Source of the DNA: JAUVIB01 sp964424545
GTDB taxonomy: Bacteria; Calditrichota; Calditrichia; Calditrichales; Calditrichaceae
Direction: 5' to 3'
Length of the DNA: 19,146 bases
NCBI GenBank assembly: GCA_964424545.1
Contig: CAYRJN010000058.1
Span: forward strand, 1 to 19,146
Shown: positions 1 to 6,242 of the stretch, piece after piece
How the letters are laid out: every line of letters starts with the position of its first letter
How positions within the stretch are numbered: the stretch's first letter is position 1
Translations under genes and position numbers: made by a program
Notes under the pieces: model-generated
Databases searched by the model: none
What the model saw: only the letters and a program-made list of their open reading frames with translations
Told to the model about the DNA's origin: nothing

Positions 1-51
1 GGTCATACCGTCGCGTATATCCAAACAGGGTATTATACGTTTCGTTAGCAT
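1..51 (-). CDS. hisF: Imidazole glycerol phosphate synthase cyclase subunit HisF (partial, N-terminus only)
   Basis: Only the first 17 codons lie in the window. They read MLTKRIIPCLDIRDGMT, the near-invariant HisF N-terminus, with the catalytic Asp in CLDIRDG. HisF uses ammonia from its partner HisH to close the imidazole ring, giving imidazole glycerol phosphate and AICAR in the cytoplasm. The ATG overlaps the end of hisA by 7 nt in another frame, which suggests translational coupling. The gene continues past the left edge, so its intactness cannot be judged. Identity is highly likely because both the motif and the his gene order agree. Confidence 0.9.
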   Translation of the reverse strand, partial: MLTKRIIPCLDIRDGMT

Positions 52-767
52 AAAAAATCTTTCAAATCTTCTAATTTAATACGATTTTCATAAAGCGCTT
101 TGCCGATTATAACAGCATCGACATCCATTTTGTCTAATTTTTCAATATGCGTTAAATCCCCAATTCCTCCGCTGGCAATCAAATAGAGCGCCGGTATTTC
201 CTCCTTAATACGAGCATAAATATCAAAATCCGGCCCTTCAAGCATACCATCTTTATCTACATTGGTAGAAATGGTGTATTTAAAACCGGCGCGCTCATAA
301 TCTTTTAAAAAAGGGATTAAATCATAGGATGAATTTTCCCGCCAGCCGGAAACGGCAATTTTCCCTTTTCTGGCGTCGGCGCCGAGGATTAAGCGTTCCT
401 GCCCGTAATGATGCAGCCATGAGAGCGCCATTTCTTGATTTTTAACGGCGATGCTGCCGGCCGTTACCTGTTTGGCGCCGCTGGAAAAAGCGATGTGTAA
501 ATCTTCGTCGGATTGAATACCGCCGCCGAAATCAATATCCAAATCCGTTTTTTCGGCGACTTTTTCCAAGATACGATAATTAATAACCCGCTTTTCACGC
601 GCGCCGTCCAAATCGACCATATGCAATCGACGAATACCGGCATCCTCAAAACGCTTAGCCATATCAATCGGGTCGCTGTTATAGATTTTTTTTGTCTCAT
701 AATCGCCTTTTGAAAGCCTCACACACTTTTCATCTATTATATCTATGGCGGGAATTATTGTAATCAT
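45..767 (-). CDS. hisA: Phosphoribosylformimino-AICAR ribotide isomerase HisA
   Basis: This 240-residue TIM-barrel enzyme catalyses the Amadori rearrangement of ProFAR to PRFAR, the fourth step of histidine synthesis. Visible landmarks are the N-terminal PAIDI strand with the catalytic Asp at residue 9, the phosphate-binding DFGGGIQ (about 79-85), the second catalytic Asp in LGADARKGKIAVSGW (D131), the KDGMLEGPD loop, and the second phosphate loop ASGGIG near the C-terminus. Length is normal for the family. The ATG directly follows the hisH stop codon, with a GAGGT Shine-Dalgarno inside the hisH end, so translation is probably coupled. One oddity is that the usual TD or TE before the xxxDG loop reads TN (STNVDKDG). 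This is conservative and may be lineage-typical. Confidence 0.96.
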   Translation of the reverse strand: MITIIPAIDIIDEKCVRLSKGDYETKKIYNSDPIDMAKRFEDAGIRRLHMVDLDGAREKRVINYRILEKVAEKTDLDIDFGGGIQSDEDLHIAFSSGAKQVTAGSIAVKNQEMALSWLHHYGQERLILGADARKGKIAVSGWRENSSYDLIPFLKDYERAGFKYTISTNVDKDGMLEGPDFDIYARIKEEIPALYLIASGGIGDLTHIEKLDKMDVDAVIIGKALYENRIKLEDLKDFLC

Positions 768-1349
768 TTATAACCTCAAAAAGTTTTTCAATACCTGTTC
801 GCCAACCCCCGCGCTTTTTTCCGGATGAAATTGAGTGGCATAAAAATTATCTTTACAAACAGCCGCCGCAAAATCAAGAATATAGTTTGTTTTGGCAATA
901 GCGTATTCGTTAGTCTCGGCATAAAAACTATGCACAAAATAAACGTAACTATTTTCCGCAACGTCCTTAAACAGCTCGCTCTTTAATTTTGTAATTGTAT
1001 TCCAACCCATGTGTGGCACTTTATCATTAGGCGGAAATTTTTTCACCTGAACGGGAATAATATTCAAACATTCCGTATCCTCTTCTTCCGTATAAGCGCA
1101 CATAAGTTGCAACCCAAGGCAAATGCCTAAAGTAGGTACAGTAAGACCTGCAATTAACTTATCCAACTCGCGCTCTTTCAAATAGCGCATTGCGCTGCTC
1201 GCTTCGCCCACTCCGGGAAAAATCACTTTATCCGCCGATAAAATTTCTTCGGGATTGTCGGTTACAAGCGCTTCAATCCCCAAACGTTTTAAAGCGTTCC
1301 GTACCGAATGGATATTTCCGGCATTATATTTTATAATTACTGTTTTCAT
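768..1349 (-). CDS. hisH: Imidazole glycerol phosphate synthase glutaminase subunit HisH
   Basis: This is the class I glutamine amidotransferase subunit that hydrolyses glutamine and channels ammonia to HisF. The triad is visible: Cys77 in GICLGLQ, and His175 and Glu177 in QFHPEKS. The oxyanion-strand region FPGVGE and the HMGWN and YFVHSFYA motifs are also present. I place the start at the ATG at 1349 (MKTVIIKYNAGNIHS, 193 residues), which matches typical HisH N-termini. A TTG two codons upstream is in frame but has no better ribosome site. The stop abuts the hisA ATG, and 27 nt separate this ATG from the hisB stop. The catalytic set is complete, so the protein should be functional. Confidence 0.95.
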   Translation of the reverse strand: MKTVIIKYNAGNIHSVRNALKRLGIEALVTDNPEEILSADKVIFPGVGEASSAMRYLKERELDKLIAGLTVPTLGICLGLQLMCAYTEEEDTECLNIIPVQVKKFPPNDKVPHMGWNTITKLKSELFKDVAENSYVYFVHSFYAETNEYAIAKTNYILDFAAAVCKDNFYATQFHPEKSAGVGEQVLKNFLRL

Positions 1350-1376
1350 GTTCAATTCTTCAATCTCTTTACTTTT

Positions 1377-2465
1377 TCACAAAACCCCTTTGGTGCTGGG
1401 AATTTCATTACTATCGGAATTTATTTTTACCGCCGATTTTATAGCCCGGGCGAATCCTTTAAAAATACTTTCAATTTTATGATGTTCATTTTCACCGACG
1501 GCTTTTACATAAAGATTGCTTTTTGAGGTATCGCAAAAAGATTTGAAGAAATGTTTAAACATCTCCGTAGGCATTTCTCCGAGTTTTTCGCGTTTAAATT
1601 CCGCTTCCCATTTTAAATAAGGGCGGCCGGAAAAATCGATAGCCGTTTCGGCGACCGAATCTTCCATCGGTAGTAGAAAACCATAGCGTTCGATGCCGCG
1701 CTTTTCACCCAAGGCCTGACTAAACGCCTCCCCGAGCGCCAGCGCCGTATCTTCTATGCTATGATGCTCGTCCACATGCAAATCGCCTTTAACCCGAACG
1801 CGCAAATCAACGGCCGCATGACGCGAAAAAAGTTCCAGCATGTGATCAAAGAAACCGATACCCGTACTGATTTCCGCTTTGCCGGCGCCGTCAAGATTCA
1901 ACTCTATCTCAATTTGCGTTTCATTGGTAATACGTTTCACTTTACCGATACGATCGGGATATTTTAAAATCCGCCAAATTTCATCCCAACTATCCGCCAA
2001 ATGATGCGCTTTAACGGATTTATCGCTTCCGATAATAATAGATTTGCATCCTAGATTTTCAGCCAATTGCGCATCCGTTACTCTATCGCCGATAACAAAA
2101 GAGGCGCTGAGATCGTAATCGCCTTGCAGATATTTGCCAAACATAGCGATGCCCGGTTTACGAGTAGGCGCATTCTCATGCGGCATGGTAGGATCAATTA
2201 AAATATCGTCAAATTCAATTCCTTCGCTTTTTAACGTTTTAAGCATCATATTTTGCACCGGCCAAAAGTCTTCTTCAGGGAAAGACGACGTACCGAGACC
2301 ATCCTGATTACTGGCCATAACCAATTCATAATCCAACGATGCGATCTTTTTTAAATTACAAATAACGCCGGGTAAAAAACCGGTCTTATCGATATGATCA
2401 AGTTGTTTATCTTCCGGTTCCGTCAAAATAGTGCCGTCACGATCAATAAATAAAACTTTTTTCAT
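1377..2465 (-). CDS. hisB: Bifunctional histidinol-phosphatase / imidazoleglycerol-phosphate dehydratase HisB
   Basis: This is a 362-residue fusion of two histidine-pathway enzymes. Residues 1 to about 165 are a HAD-type histidinol-phosphate phosphatase, with DRDGT (nucleophile Asp8, acid/base Asp10), SNQDG, RKPG (Lys103) and GDRVTD (Asp127, Asp131). Residues about 172-362 are the IGP dehydratase, with metal-binding GFFDHML (His208), HVDEHHSIED (His230, His234, His235, Glu238) and ENEHHKIES (His328, His329, Glu332). The C-terminus STKGVL is typical. In E. coli HisB the phosphatase loop carries a Cys/His zinc site. Here that stretch (residues 91-100, DPTMPHENAP) has no cysteine, so zinc is probably not bound. 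The start codon overlaps the hisC stop by 4 nt (ATGA), implying coupled translation. Confidence 0.97.
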   Translation of the reverse strand: MKKVLFIDRDGTILTEPEDKQLDHIDKTGFLPGVICNLKKIASLDYELVMASNQDGLGTSSFPEEDFWPVQNMMLKTLKSEGIEFDDILIDPTMPHENAPTRKPGIAMFGKYLQGDYDLSASFVIGDRVTDAQLAENLGCKSIIIGSDKSVKAHHLADSWDEIWRILKYPDRIGKVKRITNETQIEIELNLDGAGKAEISTGIGFFDHMLELFSRHAAVDLRVRVKGDLHVDEHHSIEDTALALGEAFSQALGEKRGIERYGFLLPMEDSVAETAIDFSGRPYLKWEAEFKREKLGEMPTEMFKHFFKSFCDTSKSNLYVKAVGENEHHKIESIFKGFARAIKSAVKINSDSNEIPSTKGVL

Positions 2466-3511
2466 TGATCCATTTCCTCTAACAAACTAATGAGCGTTTC
2501 ATTTTCTTGCGGTTTGCCTACCGTTATGCGTAAACATCCATCGCAATTAGGCAGTTTTGAACGATCGCGAATTATTACATTTTGTTTTACCAAAGTTTCA
2601 TAAACGCGCCGCGCATTTCTAAAACGCGCCAGAATGAAATTGGTTTCCGAAGGAAAAACTTCAATTACCATTTTCAAGCTATTTAAAGCATTCATAATTA
2701 TTTGCCGCTGTTTTAAAATTTCGGCGACCATTTTATCCTTTTTTTGAATATTTTGCAAGGCTTCCAATACAACTTGCTGTGTAATACCGTTGATATTATA
2801 GGGATATTTTATAGCCGATAGAACGTCAATGATCTCTTTTTGCGCATAAGCCATGCCTATTCTTACATTGGCCATGCCCCATGCTTTGGAAAAAGTTTGC
2901 AACACAACGAGGTTATCGTATTGTTCGATTTCATTCAACCAGCTTTTTTGCGAGGAAAAATCGATATAAGCTTCATCCACAACAACAAGACCGGGATAGT
3001 TGTTGAGCAACGTAACTATATCCTCCCGCCGGAACACATTAGCCGTGGGATTATTGGGGGAACATACAAAAATCAATTTCGACCGTTCGTCCGTTATGGA
3101 TATAACTTTTTCAATATCGATTTCAAAATCGCTTTTTAAGGGAACATTATCAATGGTAATATCATTTAAACGAGCGCAAACCTCGTACATTCCGTAAGTC
3201 GGCGGCATGATAATCGTATGATCTATACGCGGTTCGCAAAAGGCGCGGAACAGCAGATCGATTGCCTCGTCGCTGCCGTTGCCAATAAATATGTTTTGCG
3301 GTGCCGTATTTTTTAAGCTGCCGATGGCTTTCTTTAAACGTTTTTGCTGCGGATCGGGATAGCGATTGAGCGTTTCTTTTGATACGGAGCCGAGAGAATT
3401 TTCATTAGCGTCCAAAAAGACGCCTTTGCTGCCGCTGTATTCATTTCGCGCCGAGCTATAGGGTTTAAACCCGATTAAATTTTTACGAATTATATTTTTT
3501 ACTCTGCTCAT
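2462..3511 (-). CDS. hisC: Histidinol-phosphate aminotransferase HisC
   Basis: This 349-residue PLP-dependent class I/II aminotransferase converts imidazole acetol phosphate and glutamate to histidinol phosphate. Recognisable elements are DANENSLG near the N-terminus, GNGSDEAID (phosphate cup, 78-86), SPNNPTAN (151-158), the cofactor Asp in VVVDEAYIDF (D179), the Schiff-base lysine in TFSKAWGMANVRIG (K209), and Arg217. Length is normal. No clear Shine-Dalgarno precedes the ATG; the 32-nt gap after hisD is AT-rich. The stop overlaps the hisB start by 4 nt. Given the context, a role in another aromatic aminotransferase pathway is unlikely. Confidence 0.96.
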   Translation of the reverse strand: MSRVKNIIRKNLIGFKPYSSARNEYSGSKGVFLDANENSLGSVSKETLNRYPDPQQKRLKKAIGSLKNTAPQNIFIGNGSDEAIDLLFRAFCEPRIDHTIIMPPTYGMYEVCARLNDITIDNVPLKSDFEIDIEKVISITDERSKLIFVCSPNNPTANVFRREDIVTLLNNYPGLVVVDEAYIDFSSQKSWLNEIEQYDNLVVLQTFSKAWGMANVRIGMAYAQKEIIDVLSAIKYPYNINGITQQVVLEALQNIQKKDKMVAEILKQRQIIMNALNSLKMVIEVFPSETNFILARFRNARRVYETLVKQNVIIRDRSKLPNCDGCLRITVGKPQENETLISLLEEMDQ

Positions 3512-3543
3512 TATATTATTTTTATACCAGATTTTATATCAAA

Positions 3544-4821
3544 TTAATCGTTCATTCGTAAACTTACGGCATTTTTATGAGCAGTTAACTGCTCCGCTTC
3601 AGCCATCGTTTCTATAATATTTCCGATATTCTTTATACCGGCGGCTGAAATTTTCTGAAAAGTAATTTTTTTCATAAAATCATCAAGAGAAAGACCGCTG
3701 TAATTTCGGGCATATCCGTTAGTCGGTAAGGTATGATTTGTACCGCTGGCATAATCGCCTGCTGCTTCGGGGGTGTATGGCCCAAGGAATACCGATCCGG
3801 CATTTTTGACCGATTCTGCGGCCTTTTCCAATTGCTCAACCATTATAATTAAATGTTCCGGCGCATATAGATTAGAGAATGCCGTCATTTCATCCAAACT
3901 TCGCAACAATAGCGCCTTACTATTGGCGATAGCTACTTCGGCAATTTCTTTACGCGGCAAGACGGCAAGCTGTTTTTGTAACTCATTCATTGTTTTATTT
4001 AGCAAAAGCTCATCCGTAGTTAAAAAAATAACATGGCTGTCTTTGCCGTGTTCGGCCTGCGACAATAAATCGGCCGCAATAAAGGCCGGATTACCTGTTT
4101 TATCGGCCATCACCAAAACTTCAGAAGGACCGGCGGGCATATCAATGACCGTTCCGTACCTTTGCGCAATTTGCTTGGCAATAGTTACATATTGATTGCC
4201 CGGTCCGAACAGTTTATCCACTCGCGGTACGGATTGCGTCCCTAAGGTTAATGCGGCGATAGCCTGAGCGCCTCCGACTTTAAAAACCTTTTTCACGCCG
4301 GCCACAGAAGCAGCATAGAGAATTGCCGAATGAATTTTGCCTTCCTTATCGGGTGGCGTGCATAAAACGATTTCATCGCAAGCGGCAATAACCGCCGGAA
4401 TGGCAAGCATCAATACGGTAGAAAAAAGAGGCGCACTGCCGCCCGGTATATACAAACCAACTTTTTCAATGGCAACGGATTTGCGCCAACATTTTACGCC
4501 TTCAACTGTTTCTATAGCATCTTCATTTACATATTGATTTTCATGAAAATTACGAATATTTTCCGCAGCGGCGGCAATAGCATCTTTCAACTCCTTGTCA
4601 ACACCCTTTTGCGCTTGTTCAAACTCCTGTGGCGAAACGGCAATATTTTCAATGGCAACACCGTCAAATTTTTGCGTTAGCGCTTTTAGAGCCGCGTCTC
4701 CGTTACGTCTAACTTCATCAAATATGGGAACGACCTGTTTTTCCAAACTTCCCCAATCTCTTAATGGGCGTTTAATAAGGTGCGGCCATTCCTGTTTTGA
4801 AGGATAACTTATTAAATCCAT
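3544..4821 (-). CDS. hisD: Histidinol dehydrogenase HisD
   Basis: This zinc enzyme oxidises L-histidinol to L-histidine in two NAD-dependent steps. Numbering from the ATG at 4821 (425 residues), the zinc ligands are Gln255 and His258 in LSQAEHGKDSH, Asp356 in AAGDYASGTNHTLPT, and His415 near the C-terminus. The catalytic Glu-His pair is E322-H323 in LYAPEHL. FGPGNQYV and DMPAGPSEVLV are also present. The frame stays open upstream to a TTG at 4842, but the ATG gives the family-typical opening MDLISYPSKQEWP, so I prefer it. All key residues are present and length is normal. It follows hisG by 75 nt, the largest gap in the operon. Confidence 0.96.
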   Translation of the reverse strand: MDLISYPSKQEWPHLIKRPLRDWGSLEKQVVPIFDEVRRNGDAALKALTQKFDGVAIENIAVSPQEFEQAQKGVDKELKDAIAAAAENIRNFHENQYVNEDAIETVEGVKCWRKSVAIEKVGLYIPGGSAPLFSTVLMLAIPAVIAACDEIVLCTPPDKEGKIHSAILYAASVAGVKKVFKVGGAQAIAALTLGTQSVPRVDKLFGPGNQYVTIAKQIAQRYGTVIDMPAGPSEVLVMADKTGNPAFIAADLLSQAEHGKDSHVIFLTTDELLLNKTMNELQKQLAVLPRKEIAEVAIANSKALLLRSLDEMTAFSNLYAPEHLIIMVEQLEKAAESVKNAGSVFLGPYTPEAAGDYASGTNHTLPTNGYARNYSGLSLDDFMKKITFQKISAAGIKNIGNIIETMAEAEQLTAHKNAVSLRMND

Positions 4822-4896
4822 CTCTCTGTTCTCGCTTTTCAAACAAGTAGTTATAAATTTAACGTCTCATAAATTATGACAGGTAAAAATTACCGT

Positions 4897-5751
4897 TCAC
4901 ACAATCATTTTCTCGATAGGAATAATCAATATACCCTGAGCGCCGGCTTTTTTTAAACTTTCGATATTTTCCCAAAACTCTTTTTCGCTGATTACCGAAT
5001 GGATAGAACTCCAACCGCTTTCGGCGAGAGGCAACACGGTAGGACTTTTCATACCGGGCAGCAGAGCGCATATCTCTTCAATTTTTTCATTGGGCGCATT
5101 GAGCAAAACATATTTATTATTGCGCGCCTTTTTAACGGCGTCGATACGAAAGATTAACCGTTTGAGTATTTCCGCCTTTTCGGCTTCCAAATCGGAACGA
5201 GCAATCAAAACCGCCTCCGACTTCACCGCCGTTTCCATTTCGCGTAAACCGTTGCTTATTAGAGCGCTGCCGGTACTGACAATATCAAAAACAGCATCGG
5301 CCAGCCCGATTTTAGGCGTGATTTCCACCGAACCGCTAATTTGCCGGATAGCACAGCGAACATCTTTCTCTTTTAAAAACTTTTTAAGCACTTCGGGATA
5401 GGAAGTGGCAATACTTTTACCCTCAAGATCCTTAATAGATTCATATTTCAGATCTTTGGGCACGGCAATGGAAAGACGGCAACGGGCAAACCCCAGTCGT
5501 TTAACAATCTCTAACGGTTTTCCCTTTTCAAGGTATTCATTTTCACCGACAATGCCCACATCGGCTACAGCGTCCGAAACGCATTCCGGTATATCGTCAT
5601 CTCGTAAAAAAAGAACGCGTATGGGGAAATCGGGGGAATCGGCCAAAAGCTTTGTATTTTTACCGCCGTTAAAAGATATCCCGCAATCGTTTAACAGCCT
5701 TTTTGTTTCGTCAAAAAGTCGGCCTTTTTTTTGTATAGCAACGGTTAACAT
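4897..5751 (-). CDS. hisG: ATP phosphoribosyltransferase HisG (long form)
   Basis: This is the first and committed enzyme of the pathway, joining ATP and PRPP to give phosphoribosyl-ATP. At 284 residues it is the long, self-sufficient form. It has a periplasmic-binding-protein-like catalytic region with the PRPP loop DAVFDIVSTGSAL (about 152-164), followed by a C-terminal ACT-like regulatory domain (about 211-284, with LLPGMKSPTVLPL and GAQGILIIPIEKM). In long-form enzymes that domain confers histidine feedback inhibition, so no HisZ partner should be needed. The ATG is preceded by a strong purine-rich AGGTGGAGG ribosome site. Transcription reaches this gene only past the attenuator, so hisG expression and that of everything downstream should depend on histidyl-tRNA supply. 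Confidence 0.96.
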   Translation of the reverse strand: MLTVAIQKKGRLFDETKRLLNDCGISFNGGKNTKLLADSPDFPIRVLFLRDDDIPECVSDAVADVGIVGENEYLEKGKPLEIVKRLGFARCRLSIAVPKDLKYESIKDLEGKSIATSYPEVLKKFLKEKDVRCAIRQISGSVEITPKIGLADAVFDIVSTGSALISNGLREMETAVKSEAVLIARSDLEAEKAEILKRLIFRIDAVKKARNNKYVLLNAPNEKIEEICALLPGMKSPTVLPLAESGWSSIHSVISEKEFWENIESLKKAGAQGILIIPIEKMIV

Positions 5752-5774
5752 TATCCTCCACCTCTTTTTCGGAT

Positions 5775-5808
5775 AAAAAAAAGCCCGATTCGCAGGAATC
5801 GGGCTTTT
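5775..5808 (-). terminator. Rho-independent attenuator terminator of the his leader
   Basis: On the minus strand the RNA forms a perfect 13-bp stem, AAAAGCCCGATTC paired with GAATCGGGCTTTT, with a 4-nt loop, followed directly by a run of eight U. It lies between the His-rich leader peptide and the hisG ribosome site, so it is positioned to stop transcription before the operon rather than after a gene. Its 5' arm and loop are also complementary to the end of the leader coding region (5847-5857), which provides the competing antiterminator. Confidence 0.93.
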
Positions 5809-5913
5809 AACATTTTTTCATTTTACTATCATCTGAACAAAATTATCCCATCCCTGCCGGCCACGGTATAATGACAATGATGCGTGTTACAATGCGTTGT
5901 TCGGATATGGGAT
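5792..5913 (-). promoter_or_regulatory. his operon transcription attenuator with mutually exclusive hairpins
   Basis: Three pairings can be read. Strands 1:2 pair ATCCCAT (5907-5913, leader codons 4-6) with ATGGGAT (5845-5851), and the pairing can extend by three base pairs past a bulged A. Strands 2:3 pair GCAGGGATGGG (5847-5857) with CCCGATTCCTGC (5792-5803), giving 11 pairs with one G-U and one bulged G. Strands 3:4 form the terminator. A ribosome paused on the His codons (5871-5894) would mask strand 1 and let 2:3 form, so RNA polymerase reads into hisG. A ribosome reaching the stop codon at 5829 would mask strand 2 and let the terminator form. Complementarity is seen directly; the mechanism is inferred by analogy to enterobacterial his operons. 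Confidence 0.85.
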
Positions 5914-5924
5914 TTAATATTCAT
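5829..5924 (-). CDS. his operon leader peptide (HisL-type)
   Basis: This is a short open frame of 31 codons ending in TGA, starting MNIKSHIRTTHCNTHHCH. Five His codons occur, at positions 6, 11, 15, 16 and 18, all CAU. Four of them fall within eight codons, far above expectation for a random frame. It sits about 30 nt after the predicted transcription start and about 20 nt before the terminator hairpin, as a leader peptide should. The ribosome site is weak (AAAGAAAA upstream). The product is presumably a by-product; its translation senses charged histidyl-tRNA. It has no recognisable similarity in sequence to the enteric HisL beyond the His cluster. Confidence 0.88.
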   Translation of the reverse strand: MNIKSHIRTTHCNTHHCHYTVAGRDGIILFR

Positions 5925-5957
5925 AATTATCGTTTTCTTTTAAATTGCGCTTGGCAG

Positions 5958-5986
5958 AAGATAAGAGTTGTTTTTGGATTTGTCAA
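5958..5986 (-). promoter_or_regulatory. Sigma70-like promoter of the his operon
   Basis: On the minus strand a perfect TTGACA (-35, 5981-5986) is separated by exactly 17 bp from TATCTT (-10, 5958-5963). A run of A lies immediately upstream of the -35 box and could act as an UP element. The start site would fall near 5951, leaving a short leader before the leader-peptide ATG at 5924. Position and spacing fit well, but no experimental start site is available from sequence alone. Confidence 0.8.
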
Positions 5987-6043
5987 TTTTTTTTTACTCT
6001 ATTTAGAATTGAGCGCTTCCTATGCTATTATGCTGTAAATATT

Positions 6044-6101
6044 GTCATTCCGTCGCCGCCGGCTTTTTGGAATCGCTGATTCTCCCGCTTGAGCGGAATC
6101 C
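6044..6101. repeat. GTCATTCC-type hairpin-rich intergenic sequence, possibly a degenerate dispersed repeat
   Basis: The stretch opens with GTCATTCC and contains nested inverted repeats. ATTCC and GGAAT flank a GC-rich core. Further on, GATT, then CCGCT-TG-AGCGG, then AATC form a compact stem-loop at 6078-6100. Many bacterial genomes carry dispersed intergenic repeats starting with GTCATTCC and folding in this way. No second close copy lies in this window, so calling it a repeat family member is inference only. Confidence 0.35.
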
Positions 6102-6129
6102 TTACTATGATATTTAAATAATCAACAAT

Positions 6130-6169
6130 ATCGAGGATAAGACCCTTTTATGGACGTCACATCCTCGAT
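6130..6169. repeat. Inverted repeat, 9-bp stem with 22-nt spacer, possible transcript end
   Basis: ATCGAGGAT at 6130-6138 and its exact complement ATCCTCGAT at 6161-6169 flank a 22-nt spacer that holds the palindrome GACGTC. On the plus strand the repeat is followed by a short run of T. On the minus strand, where it follows the secreted-protein gene ending at 6243, there is no U-tract. It could be a weak terminator or a protein-binding site between that gene and the his promoter. Confidence 0.4.
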
Positions 6170-6242
6170 TTTTACACCAGAACTCTGCCAATTACATTCG
6201 TAAGCCTATTTGAAATAGGTTAAATATGATGCCCAGTCGCAG

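Noticed and set aside
1350..1355. TTG start for hisH two codons upstream of the ATG
   Set aside because: The ATG at 1349 gives the typical HisH N-terminus and needs no rare start codon. The same reasoning removed TTG starts for hisD (4842) and the T9SS-tailed gene (8453).
5779..5808. Hairpin read as an ordinary end-of-gene terminator
   Set aside because: No gene ends just before it on the minus strand. It sits between a His-rich leader and hisG with its U-tract toward hisG, so it is an attenuator.
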